64,000 nt of DNA. Source: Marinobacter algicola DG893. GTDB taxonomy: Bacteria > Pseudomonadota > Gammaproteobacteria > Pseudomonadales > Oleiphilaceae. The DNA lies in the NCBI RefSeq assembly GCF_000170835.1, contig NZ_ABCP01000002.1, positions 326,636-390,635 on the forward strand. The letters are read 5' to 3'. The notes beneath the pieces were generated by a model, which saw only the letters and a list, made by a program, of their open reading frames with translations, was not told the origin of the DNA and did no database searches. Within the stretch, counting starts at the first letter, position 1. Each line of letters starts with the position of its first letter. The position numbers and the translations under genes are program-made. Of the stretch, positions 55,893-64,000 are shown in pieces.

Positions 55893-56509
55893 TCACGCCA
55901 TGGTGTTAAGGGGCCGCCGGAAACGTGCGAGAGCAAATCCGAAAAGGGCGGCCCCGACAACGGCGATAGCCAGGAATTGTGGTCAGACGGGGGTGAAGCC
56001 CGCGCCACGATAGAGGATCGCCTGGGCCAGCACCACGAAATGCGTGTTGGGCGAGGCAAGAATGATGCACTGGACGGCATCTTTGGCTGCAAGTTCTTCG
56101 CTACTCGCCAGGCGCCGATGCGCTGCGCCGAGCTGTTCTCGCCTCTGGGCAATGAGCACCTCGACAGCCTGCTTCTCAGCTTCCCTCTGGGCCACTGGCT
56201 CTGTGCCCATCCGGACGCTGCAAACGCGCTTGAGCCTCGCTACGCTGTGCCTCCAGGACAGTTGTACCATTCTCGCCAGTTCATCGCCGGCTCTCAAAAA
56301 CTCTCCTTCACCGGCCAGAAAATCCCTGACCCGGCCGACTGTTTTGGTGGCAATGTTAATCTCAACCGCCTCGACTCTTTCGGCTGCTTAGACCACCTGA
56401 CCCACGCTGCCAAGCCAACGACAACTAAAGCGGTCAGGCCACGCACCCACCCAGCCCTCAGGAGAGTTTTGATTGTGTGCTTTCCCCACCAATTCCTGCC
56501 GCTCATCAC
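55893..56509 (-). pseudogene. Collapsed HlyD-adaptor / ABC-2 permease remnant
   Basis: The N-terminal 70 codons (56509-56294: MSGRNWWGKHTIKTLLRAGW with one transmembrane segment) and the next frame (LARMVQLSWRHSVARLKRV, VAQREAEKQAVEVLIAQRREQL) look like a HlyD adaptor. Without a break this runs into PNTHFVVLAQAILYRGAGF, then TGA, then PQFLAIAVVGAALFGFALARFRRPLNTMA, which is the C-terminal end of an ABC-2 drug permease. So an internal deletion fused the two, and the V-W-P-Q position carries TGA in place of TGG. Non-functional. Confidence 0.7.
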
Positions 56510-56538
56510 AACTCTCCATGTTCTGGTGTATTGACCGC

Positions 56539-57055
56539 TTAATCAACCGTTTCTTTGGCCTCAGTTTGCGCGGTTAATAGCACCCCGAAGACGCCGCCCA
56601 TGGCACGATAGAGATTAACCATCGAACGCAAACGGTCGCGTTTCGTTGCTACAAGGTCGAGCTCGGTCGTGAACCAGCGTCGCTCAGCGTCCAGGACCTC
56701 CGGGTAGCTGGAAGCACCGCCTTCAAAACGCAGCCGGGCACGTTCAGTAGTGTTGCGCAGGGCTGCTACTTGTCGAGCCCGCGTTTGCAGGCACTCGTCG
56801 GAGCCGCGCAGCCCTACTAGGGCGTCGAGCACCTCCTGAAATACCGTCTGAATGGCTTGACGGTAGGCAATCAGAGCCTGGCGCTGACGTGCCTCCGCCT
56901 GATTGACTAATGCCTCGGCGCGCCCGAAGTCCAGCAATAGCCCGACCAACGCCACCCCCAGTTGCCAGGTAGATGCGGATCCCTGGAACAGATCGCCGCC
57001 GGTGGCACTTTGTTGACCCTATTGGTCGCGGTAATGACATCCTCCATCATCTAAC
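56539..57055 (-). pseudogene. TolC-family outer-membrane factor, C-terminal remnant
   Basis: LLLDFGRAEALVNQAEARQRQALIAYRQAIQTVFQEVLDAL and ASSYPEVLDAERRWFTTELDLVATKRDRLRSMVNLYRAMGG are the last helices of NodT/OprM-type factors. The sequence just upstream (to about 57055) continues the family pattern, but the N-terminal two thirds are absent. It belonged to the tripartite efflux locus with the fragments downstream. Confidence 0.75.
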
Positions 57056-57187
57056 GCGGATCCCGGCCCAGCAGCACCTCCATTGCATTTGCAACAAATA
57101 GACGCGCCATCAAACTCTTCTCTGCCTGCATATAACTAACCTCTGAATGGACAAAAGACTCAAAGACCGTTCGATCCATGCCTTTAC

Positions 57188-58327
57188 TTACAACCAGGTA
57201 GACAGAACGATCGATCCAAACTGATCGAAGCCGTCCTTTTCCTCGAATTCTTCGCTGCGCCACACGTAGGTGTAGGCGATCTGCCAGCGATCCCAGGTCA
57301 ATGCCGCACCTACCTGAGCGTCGCCAACCCATTCGCGGCTATCAACCGAGTGGCTGTCCTCGAAACTGTTGCCGTCTAAAAACAGGTTGTGTGCCATATA
57401 GCGCCCTTCAACGGCAGCGAAGACGTACCAGCTAAAGCCCCGATTAGGCCGAAATGAAGATTGTCCGCCTTGTGCAGGGGCGACTGACGGAATGCCGAAA
57501 CTACGATCAAGACCCTCCCCCAAACGAAATCCAAGGCCACTGGAAGCGTAGGTATACAGGTTGCCGAGCGCAAACCCGGCAGACGGTCCGTATTCAACGG
57601 TCAGCTCAGCGAAATCCTGCTGAACAAACCAGGCACGTTCGTAACCGAAATTGATGACTGGCTCGTTATCAACCTGGTTGTCCCACCCCCTCGGCTTGGC
57701 TGACGCAATAAGTTCATGGGTATTTCGTTGGACCATTTCGGCACCAGAAGCCGGTCCTACCATGCCCACGTCGATATACAAACTTTCTGCCAAACGCAAG
57801 CCGCCGAGCTTTCTTTCGTTCAGTAGCGAAATCCCGCCAAACAAAAGGCCGGCATAGGGACGGTCATCTTCAATAAGCGCTTCCACCTCTATGTCTTCCG
57901 GCGTATAGATCTGTTGGCCAAACCGGTAAGTTACACCGGCAAGACCACTGGCAGACCAGCCCGGAATAAAATCCGCAAGACGGCGGGTCCAATGTTGATC
58001 AGCCGGCTCGAAGGCCCAGATTACCTCTGCGCCGTTGGTATATTGACCATCGCCGCCGGCGGAAAACGCATCGTTTTCCACTTTCAGGGACAGCAGGCCT
58101 CCAGCGGAAGCTGATGTCACAAAGAACCCCAGCAACAGACCTGAGCACCAATTCCGATAACATTTTCTGCAACATCGAGATTTCAAGGAAGTTCCCTCTG
58201 CCAAAGTCGGGTTAAACCGGCTGCAAAAGAACTTGCTCCCGGGTGCTGACTGACCTTTTCGGTGATCGGCCAAAAATGATGAGACGGCTGCTCGTTCAAA
58301 TTGTTCAGTGCAAACTAAAACTAACAC
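57188..58327 (-). CDS. lpxR: LpxR-type lipid A deacylase (DUF2219)
   Basis: Outer-membrane beta-barrel that removes the 3'-linked acyl chains of lipid A. The open frame has 379 codons, but the mature protein begins after the signal GLLLGFFVTSASA; the true start is unclear and no good ATG lies just before the signal. ENDAFSAGGDGQYTNG carries the conserved Asn-Asp near the N-terminus, YAGLLFGG and the catalytic-type His in QRNTHELIASAKPRGWDNQ follow. The C-terminus ends in an aromatic-rich strand (SIVLSTWL). A diverged copy of its 5' end lies about 1 kb upstream. Confidence 0.8.
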   Translation of the reverse strand: MLVLVCTEQFERAAVSSFLADHRKGQSAPGSKFFCSRFNPTLAEGTSLKSRCCRKCYRNWCSGLLLGFFVTSASAGGLLSLKVENDAFSAGGDGQYTNGAEVIWAFEPADQHWTRRLADFIPGWSASGLAGVTYRFGQQIYTPEDIEVEALIEDDRPYAGLLFGGISLLNERKLGGLRLAESLYIDVGMVGPASGAEMVQRNTHELIASAKPRGWDNQVDNEPVINFGYERAWFVQQDFAELTVEYGPSAGFALGNLYTYASSGLGFRLGEGLDRSFGIPSVAPAQGGQSSFRPNRGFSWYVFAAVEGRYMAHNLFLDGNSFEDSHSVDSREWVGDAQVGAALTWDRWQIAYTYVWRSEEFEEKDGFDQFGSIVLSTWL

Positions 58328-58433
58328 GGATAATTATTGACAGCTAGCCGTGGTGGAATTGTCCTGCACCGTTGTAATTTGAGGAACGCCCCGGCTCTAA
58401 TTTTTTCGCTCGAACCTGAAAAATGCCTCGGAC

Positions 58434-58877
58434 TCAAATATTTTTGAGGTTGGCAGAATTCTCCATAACCCGTTCAAGAACACGCAGGGCAACTTCCAGG
58501 TCTGTGTTTTCAATGTCTTTCAGCATCTCGTGCCGCAACACACTCGCCCGCTCATTTAATGTGCTCATAAAACGCTCGCCGGCATTGGTGAGATAAAGCA
58601 GCTTGGTCCGCCGATCACGCATGTTGGGCCGGCGTTCAATGAGACCCTGCTCCTCGAGGCTGTCAAGCAGGCGGACCAATGTCGGATTCTCGACGGCCAT
58701 CAGGTGGGTTAACTCCCGCTGGGTCAATCCACCACTACGCTGAAGGCAGACCATGGTGGACCAGCGCGCCTGCGTAACCCCCAGGTCATTCAGGCGTTCA
58801 TCCAACAACTTGCGCCAGCGCCTCGCTACCCGGGCATTAGCGAAAAGAAACTGATCTCGAGGGGTTTTCTGATCCAT
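58434..58877 (-). CDS. MarR/SlyA-family regulator
   Basis: 147 aa. VTQARWSTMVCLQRSGGLTQRELTHLMAVENPTLVRLLDSLEEQGLIERRPNMRDRRTKLLYLT is a complete winged helix with the DRR wing. Located upstream of lpxR on the same strand, separated by about 106 bp. Ligand and targets unknown. Confidence 0.88.
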   Translation of the reverse strand: MDQKTPRDQFLFANARVARRWRKLLDERLNDLGVTQARWSTMVCLQRSGGLTQRELTHLMAVENPTLVRLLDSLEEQGLIERRPNMRDRRTKLLYLTNAGERFMSTLNERASVLRHEMLKDIENTDLEVALRVLERVMENSANLKNI

Positions 58878-59522
58878 GTCACTGCCCTGCTATCGATGAT
58901 TCAGTAACAGTAAATCGTAAGCTAATCATTAGGGCAAACGTAAGTTACACATTAACCAGATTTCCGCCAGATCAATATGCAACATCACGCGGATTCCCGG
59001 GCCAGCTCATAAGCTTCCGGTGAGACATGGAACTTCTCGCTCCTCCGGAGACAGCAGGCCTTCAGCGGACACTGATGACACAAGGGGACCCAGTAGCAGA
59101 CCTGAGCGCCAATTCTGATCACGCCGTCTACAACATCGAGATCGCGATTTCACCGAAGGGCTCTATGCCAAAGCTGGATTGAAGCGCACGCCAACGAACT
59201 TGCTCCCGGATGCTGACTTACTGTCTACAACACCGATTTTTTCGGTCGACCACAAATGATGAGACGCTTGCCTTGCGTGTTTTGATACAGATTGAGCTTT
59301 CTCCCCAACCAGCCCAGCGGTTGCCCGCTAAGTGCTAGGCGAGAATCTGAACGGCCTTGCACCAGCATCTATTTTTATCCAATCATCAGGTTGCTGAACG
59401 CAACTTTTTCAGAGTCTCCGTAACTCTATTTTCGGACCGCTCATATAATGACCGGACCGAAGGGTCGATTACGTTCCCGAAGTAGCCTGACAGTCAGTTC
59501 ACAATAACTCTGCTAAGATTTT
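58878..59522. other. 645-bp gene-free stretch with lpxR-derived debris
   Basis: Apart from the repeat at 59050-59273, no gene or RNA was recognised. 59274-59522 includes CTCCGTAACTC-type sequence with no clear structure. Confidence 0.5.
59050..59273 (-). repeat. Diverged duplicate of the lpxR 5' end
   Basis: It aligns with 58089-58290 in the same orientation: GACAGCAGGCCTTCAGCGGA versus GACAGCAGGCCTCCAGCGGA, CAGACCTGAGCGCCAATTC versus CAGACCTGAGCACCAATTC, GAACTTGCTCCCGGATGCTG versus GAACTTGCTCCCGGGTGCTG, AAATGATGAGACGC versus AAATGATGAGACGG. Small indels break the frame. It is a truncated second copy of lpxR plus its upstream region. Confidence 0.85.
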
Positions 59523-60358
59523 CTAGGACCAGTAACAAATGGCCTTTACATCCTGATACGCTACTTTGCTAACCATTGTTTCTCTTGCTCGCACTCCATG
59601 GTGCGATATTCGCCTGTGAGCACCAGAAAACGTCTCGTCCAGATAGGTTGTTGGCCAGCGCAACGACTTCTTGATGAGCCGTTGTTCCAACTCCGCGACA
59701 GTTGCATGCCAGGTAAAGTCTGGCCTCGGCTGCTCTAAGAGGAGGATTGATAGTCCTTTGTTAATATCCGGTTTATCCACTTCCAAGAGTGCGTAATTTC
59801 GGCTTGCGTAGTTCAATACTCGATACGACAAGCACCGGGGGTTTCCGACCGCCAGCAGGCGTTTTGAGTAGTCTTTCAACACCGGCAGCTTCCTGATACC
59901 CCCAAACAGCAATCGGCATCCTCTATTTTCGAGCAACTCAATCATTGCGGGAAACGCGTCAAAGTTACGAGTATAAAGATGCGAATCATTACTTTGATCG
60001 TCAACGGCATCAAATCTGCCCGCCGGCAAGTCACCCTGAATAGTCGGCTCGTCGGTTATGATTTCCGGTTGGCCCTCACCTGGCTCACTAGCGGTTTCCG
60101 AACCTCTTGCTCCAGGACTGCGACGGCCATTATAGACTTTACGGACCGTCATCATTAGACGGGAAAACGGAAGTTTGACCGGTGGGACATCAAGGATGTG
60201 GCTCCGGCCTCCAATGACGGAGATTCCTCATCATTAGTCAGTGGCTGGTCAATGGGAGTTGATGCCCCTTGAAGGCTCCCACCGTTACCTTCTTTCTGTC
60301 CGATAAATCGAGGATCTATGGAGTCGCACACCGAGATATGGTGCCGGAGGTCATTCAT
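59523..60358 (-). pseudogene. Tn7 TnsE-like C-terminal remnant
   Basis: The main open part (60155-59523, 210 aa) has FPAMIELLENRGCRLLFGGIRKLPVLKDYSKRLLAVGNPRCLSYRVLNY, YALLEVDKPDINKGLSILLLEQ, and TWHATVAELEQRLIKKSLRWPTTYLDETFSG with a following ISHHG. This order (strand with LEVD, then ELExRLxxxSLxWPT, then a His-rich end) is what I recall of the TnsE C-terminal domain. A second frame (60358-60155) with DPRFIGQKEGNGGS probably belongs to the same gene. No TnsA-D was found. The identification is by eye only. Confidence 0.5.
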
Positions 60359-60768
60359 AACAGCGCCCAGTATGCTAGTAACAAAACGGAGCTATCGCAT
60401 CAGCCACCCCCGGTGTGCGGGAGAGGCCGATGCGTTGATTCAAATCGCCCCAACAGGAGCAGGGCTGCATATTACACGTTGTTTAGTCTCGACCGTCACT
60501 TGATCGGTGCAGGGCACTACTGGAAACTCACTGTAGGTGCGTTCTCGGATTGGAAAGTGGCTGCGGCATGACAAAGGCGGGAAGGTCACAACTTGGTTCG
60601 ACGTTAGTTAATTTGACAGCACCGAAATCTATTTTTGATTACTGAGCAGCGATCATCTCTGGATGAGCTGAAGAAATAAACCCGGCCAAGTCGAGAGGAA
60701 CAGGGGGCGCCCCGCTCCCTGCTCGATGCAGTTCGATACAGCAAAAACGCTAATTCTGAACGATCAAT
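60359..60768. other. 410-bp stretch without an intact gene
   Basis: The minus strand keeps only short open fragments that could be further 5' debris of the TnsE-like gene. Nothing else was recognised. A small inverted repeat (TTCTGAA/TTCAGAA, around 60755-60776) overlaps the porin stop and might serve as its terminator. Confidence 0.4.
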
Positions 60769-61770
60769 TCAGAACGCGTACTTGGCCATGACTTCGACCT
60801 GCTGCCCTTCCGGAGCCAGCGGGCCAAAAGCCAGATTATACTTCCGCCATTCAACCCCGACTTCCAACTCTGGAATGATGTTATGAATCAAGTTCACGCG
60901 TTGGCCCTCGTAATCGGTCTCTGCCTGGTCGTCCACCTCGACTTTGGTGTAAGCCACATTGGCGCGCCACTGATCGTTGAAGACATAGCGAAAACCAGCA
61001 TTCAGGCCGGCTTGGCTCACAGCATCTCCATTTTCGACGTCGTCGGACAGGGAACCGTTCACGCCTACGCCTGTAAAGGCGCCCAGACCTTCACCATAGT
61101 GGGCATTGAGGTTCAGACTATGGCGACCCAGCATGACTTTGGTGCCGACGGCAGCGCCGGCGACGAAATCCCCGTTGTCTACTTCCCGGCCACTGGCGGT
61201 CAGGATAATCCTGTGACCACCCTCCAGATTGAGGTTGTAATTGATGGCGAGATCAGGAATATCAGCATCAGCGTATACCGGATCCTGAGCAGTTACTCGC
61301 AGGCCCTGGAACTCGTAACTGGCTAGAGTAGTACGAAAGTTCAAACCGGCCAGGGTGCCACGTGGGCCACCCAAGAAGTCGAGGTAGTCGGTGAAGGCCA
61401 CAGCCCAGAACTGGCCGGTCCAAGTCTGACCAACAGTGGTGTTATCAATCTTGATAAAAGCGTGGCGCAAACGCCAGTCGCTGTTCTCGCCCGGATAGAC
61501 GCCCCCATAGAAGTCTCCCTCTATGAAGCCTATCACGGTGTGTCCCTGCTTTTGGGTTACGGTTTTCAAGTTGAATCGGCTTTGGTTGGCGCGACCAAAA
61601 ATGCGGCTATCACCATTTTCGGGATCCTCGAAGATGCCCTCCGCCTTGAGGAATCCCGCGACGCTGAAGGAGGTGTCGTTGTAGGTACCGAGATCAACCG
61701 CGTAGGTTGCAGGTACGGCTCCGAGGCTGGACGCGATCATAAATGTCAGCGAAGAATTTCGATAGTTCAT
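60769..61770 (-). CDS. DcaP-like outer-membrane porin
   Basis: 333 aa. Signal peptide MNYRNSSLTFMIASSLGAVPATYA, then a beta-barrel of alternating strands: SFSVAGFLKAEGIFEDP, HTVIGFIEGDFYGG, WRLRHAFIKIDNTTVGQTWTGQFW and a terminal VEVMAKYAF ending in Phe, as in outer-membrane porins. DcaP-like trimeric channels take up dicarboxylates and other small acids. It lies beside a Liv-type importer on the same strand, with which it may share a substrate. Confidence 0.87.
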   Translation of the reverse strand: MNYRNSSLTFMIASSLGAVPATYAVDLGTYNDTSFSVAGFLKAEGIFEDPENGDSRIFGRANQSRFNLKTVTQKQGHTVIGFIEGDFYGGVYPGENSDWRLRHAFIKIDNTTVGQTWTGQFWAVAFTDYLDFLGGPRGTLAGLNFRTTLASYEFQGLRVTAQDPVYADADIPDLAINYNLNLEGGHRIILTASGREVDNGDFVAGAAVGTKVMLGRHSLNLNAHYGEGLGAFTGVGVNGSLSDDVENGDAVSQAGLNAGFRYVFNDQWRANVAYTKVEVDDQAETDYEGQRVNLIHNIIPELEVGVEWRKYNLAFGPLAPEGQQVEVMAKYAF

Positions 61771-61866
61771 GGTTTTATTTCTCCATTTTATTGAAAACCA
61801 AGAATCGCCAATTTGAGCAATGTTAACTATCCGATAGATGACTATTCTTATCCGTTTCTTGTAAAT

Positions 61867-62580
61867 CTATAAACTCAATGCCCTTTCAACCTTTTCTAGG
61901 TTCCGGTCAAGTTCTGCCGAGCTGCCGTCGAAGTGCACTCTTCCCTTGACCAGGACCACGTGACGGTCACACAATTTTTTGAGCGCCGTGATGTTCTTGT
62001 CCACCACCAGAGTGGAGATATCGGACTCCCGAATAGTGGCAATGACGTTCCAGATATCCTGGCGAATAAGTGGTGCCAGACCTTCAGTGGCCTCGTCCAA
62101 GATCATCAGGCGCGGGTTGGTGACCAAGGCTCGGCCGATGGCCAGCATCTGCTGTTCGCCCCCGGACAGTTCGGTGCCCAGGTTGGACAACCGTTCCTGC
62201 AAGCGCGGAAAGGTTTCCATCACCCTATCGTAGTCCCAGCTGGCTTGGCCATTACTGCCGGGACGGGCCGCCATCTGCAGATGTTCCTTCACCGTCAGGT
62301 TGTGGAAAATGCCCCGCCCCTCAGGCACGTAGGCGATGTCCCGGCGCATGCGTTTCCAGGTAGGCAGCCTGCCGATGTCTTCGCCATCGAAATACACGTG
62401 GCCACTACGGGGCGGCACGATGCCAAGAATGGACTTAAGGGTGGTGGTCTTGCCCATGCCGTTGCGGCCCATCAGGCTCAATGAGTGGCCCTTGTCGAGC
62501 CGAAACGAGAGGTCGTGCAGGATGTGGCTGCGCCCATACAGGGTATTGATGTTCTTGATTTCCAGCAGTGCCGTACTCAT
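61867..62580 (-). CDS. livF: Branched-chain-type ABC importer ATPase LivF
   Basis: 237 aa. Walker A GRNGMGKTTTLKS, the Q-loop region YVPEGRGIFHNLTVKEHL, signature LSGGEQQMLAIGRAL, Walker B RLMILDEATEGLAP. The short length and GRGIF motif identify LivF. It overlaps livG by 4 bp. Liv-type systems carry branched amino acids, but also aromatic acids, amides and urea, so the substrate is open. Confidence 0.93.
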   Translation of the reverse strand: MSTALLEIKNINTLYGRSHILHDLSFRLDKGHSLSLMGRNGMGKTTTLKSILGIVPPRSGHVYFDGEDIGRLPTWKRMRRDIAYVPEGRGIFHNLTVKEHLQMAARPGSNGQASWDYDRVMETFPRLQERLSNLGTELSGGEQQMLAIGRALVTNPRLMILDEATEGLAPLIRQDIWNVIATIRESDISTLVVDKNITALKKLCDRHVVLVKGRVHFDGSSAELDRNLEKVERALSL

Positions 62581-63353
62581 GCTACCCGCTCCTTTGCATC
62601 GTCCTCTTCCGCTCCCAGATACGCTTCTTTCACTTGCGGGTCGGCCCTTACCTCATCTACCGTGCCGGTTATCAGGTGACAGCCGTTATCCAGTACTGTG
62701 AGTTGGTCTGAGAGCTCGAAAATGGCATCCATGTCGTGCTCCACCAGTACGATGCAGTAGGTTTTTTTGAGCTTCTTGAGCAACTCGATGATGCGCTGGG
62801 ACTCCTCGTGACCCATTCCGGCCATGGGTTCGTCCAGCAACAGGATGCAGGGTTCGGTCGCCAGCACCATGGCGATTTCCAGCTGGCGCTGCTCGCCATA
62901 TGAGGTCTCGGCGGCAATAGTGTGGGTCCGGTCCTCGAGGCCCACCTGCGCCAGGGCCTGCTCGGCTGCCTTGCGCACTAGCTCGTTGCCGTGACGGGAG
63001 ACAAACAGGTTGAAGTTGCCGCCAAAGCGGCGCTGGGCCGAAATGGCGCAGTTCTCCAGGCAGGTCACTTCCGGGTAGATGTTGGTCTTCTGGAAGCTCC
63101 GGCCGATACCACGCCGGACGAATTTCCAGGGCTTCAGGGTATCGATGCGCTGGCCCTTGTGGAAGATACAGCCGGAGGTGGGCTTCAGGGTGCCGCAAAG
63201 CATGTTCAGCAGAGTACTCTTGCCAGCGCCGTTGGGGCCGACCACGCCGTGCAGCTGCTGGTCCCGGAACTGCAAACTGATGTCGTTGAGGGCCTTGATG
63301 CCGCCCCAGTATTTGCTCAGGGCTTCGGTTTCCAGAACGATGTCGTTAGCCAT
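62577..63353 (-). CDS. livG: Branched-chain-type ABC importer ATPase LivG
   Basis: 258 aa. Start MANDIVLETEALSKYWGGIKAL. Walker A GPNGAGKSTLLNML, the LivG-specific GIGRSFQKTNIYPEVTCLEN, signature SYGEQRQLEIAMVLA, Walker B CILLLDEPMAGMGHEE, switch His in VEHDMDAIFELSD. It lies between livM (2-bp gap) and livF. Confidence 0.94.
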   Translation of the reverse strand: MANDIVLETEALSKYWGGIKALNDISLQFRDQQLHGVVGPNGAGKSTLLNMLCGTLKPTSGCIFHKGQRIDTLKPWKFVRRGIGRSFQKTNIYPEVTCLENCAISAQRRFGGNFNLFVSRHGNELVRKAAEQALAQVGLEDRTHTIAAETSYGEQRQLEIAMVLATEPCILLLDEPMAGMGHEESQRIIELLKKLKKTYCIVLVEHDMDAIFELSDQLTVLDNGCHLITGTVDEVRADPQVKEAYLGAEEDDAKERVA

Positions 63354-63355
63354 GG

Positions 63356-64000
63356 TTATTTCTCCAGAAGCTTTTCGAGGTAGCCAGCAATGCCTTTGCG
63401 CAGCAGCATGACCATCAGGATGATGGCGGAGCCCATGAACAACAGCCATTCCTCGGTCAGGTGCTCGAAGAAGTACTGCAAGCCCTCATAGGCGAAGGTG
63501 CCGAGGATGGCGCCGTAGATGGTGCCCAGACCGCCCAAGATGGACATGACCAGCGCCGTGCCCGACATCTCCCAGGCCAGGAAGGACGGATTCACGAAGC
63601 CATACTGCAAGGCGAACAGGAAGCCGGCGTAAGCGCCCAGGGTGCTGCCAATCACATAGCACGTGATCCGGAAAGCGAAGATGTTGTAGCCCAGGGCTTC
63701 GGTGCGGTCCGGATTCTGCTTGGTGGCCTCGACGATTCGGCCGAAGCGCGAACGCAGCAGCACCTTGAAGAACACCAGGGTGTTGAAGAGGGAGAACAGC
63801 GCCAAGTAGTAGAAGTGCTGCGGGTCATCCAGGTTCAGGAAACTGAGGCCAAAGATGCTGGTCTCGGGCTTCATGAAGATGAACACACCGTCGTCACCGC
63901 CGAAGTCCAGCGAGTCGAAGAAGTAATAGAACATCATCTGGGAGATCGCCAGGGTGATCATAATGAAGTAAATACCCGTGGTCCGGAGCACCACGGCGCC
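63356..64000 (-). CDS. livM: Branched-chain-type ABC importer permease LivM (partial)
   Basis: The C-terminal 214 or so residues; the gene continues beyond the right edge. LRTTGIYFIMITLAISQMMFY is the internal helix typical of LivM, followed by FGRIVEATKQNPDRTEALGYNIFAFRITCYVIGS (the cytoplasmic coupling loop) and MSGTALVMSILGGLGTIYGAILGTFAYEGLQ. The apparent methionine near 63994 is an internal GTG codon, not the start. Confidence 0.93.
   Translation of the reverse strand, partial: GAVVLRTTGIYFIMITLAISQMMFYYFFDSLDFGGDDGVFIFMKPETSIFGLSFLNLDDPQHFYYLALFSLFNTLVFFKVLLRSRFGRIVEATKQNPDRTEALGYNIFAFRITCYVIGSTLGAYAGFLFALQYGFVNPSFLAWEMSGTALVMSILGGLGTIYGAILGTFAYEGLQYFFEHLTEEWLLFMGSAIILMVMLLRKGIAGYLEKLLEK

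Noticed and set aside
57376..57654. Short plus- and minus-strand frames within lpxR
   Set aside because: Alternate frames of the LpxR coding sequence with no independent support.

Overview
The window looks like a chromosomal segment of a marine gammaproteobacterium, most likely Marinobacter or a close relative. The reasons are a Pseudomonas-type flagellar rod/hook cluster, a split NrdJa/NrdJb class II ribonucleotide reductase, a DcaP-like porin and GC-rich core genes. The genus call comes from gene repertoire and recalled protein resemblance, not from a database search.

Bases 1-29,700 are ordinary core genome. flgB-flgJ runs on the minus strand behind a sigma-54 promoter; flgI carries a tight cluster of single-base deletions. 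It is followed by a nitroreductase, a small membrane protein, a class III adenylate cyclase, queF, a YadGH-type ABC exporter, a lipoprotein, an HD-GYP homologue with a degraded active site, a PilZ protein, an iron(III) ABC importer (two genes), a thioesterase, a long-chain acyl-CoA ligase, a three-gene ABC importer of the TrpXYZ type, a secreted DUF6160-like protein, and nrdJa-nrdJb behind several NrdR-like boxes.

Bases about 29,900-60,700 are accessory DNA. An IS3-family element (IR-bounded, with a tandemly doubled left end) sits at the centre of a long imperfect palindrome. Next comes a complete TOL-type lower (meta-cleavage) pathway on the minus strand in the order xylX-Y-Z-L-T-E-G-F-J-Q-K-I-H, followed by a xylS-type AraC regulator. 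A Pm-like double XylS operator lies upstream of xylX. The predicted route is benzoate/toluate to cis-diol to catechol, then meta cleavage to pyruvate and acetyl-CoA. The upper toluene pathway and xylR are absent. The operon is a compositional mosaic: xylS, xylX and xylY are AT-rich, xylZ/L/T intermediate and xylE-xylH GC-rich. Degraded IS1380- and IS5-family transposases abut its promoter side.

Further right is a five-gene operon under a divergent TetR regulator with a perfect 24-bp palindrome: two hotdog thioesterases, an alpha/beta hydrolase, a lipoprotein adaptor and an RND pump (one frameshift). Then come decaying fragments (a truncated AraC gene, a twice-frameshifted ORF, a collapsed ABC/HlyD/TolC efflux locus), an LpxR-type lipid A deacylase with a diverged partial duplicate of its 5' end, a MarR regulator and a remnant resembling the C-terminal part of Tn7 TnsE.

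Bases 60,769-64,000 return to intact genes: a DcaP-like porin and livF-livG-livM of a branched-chain-type ABC importer, with livM running off the window. I saw no tRNA, rRNA or CRISPR array.
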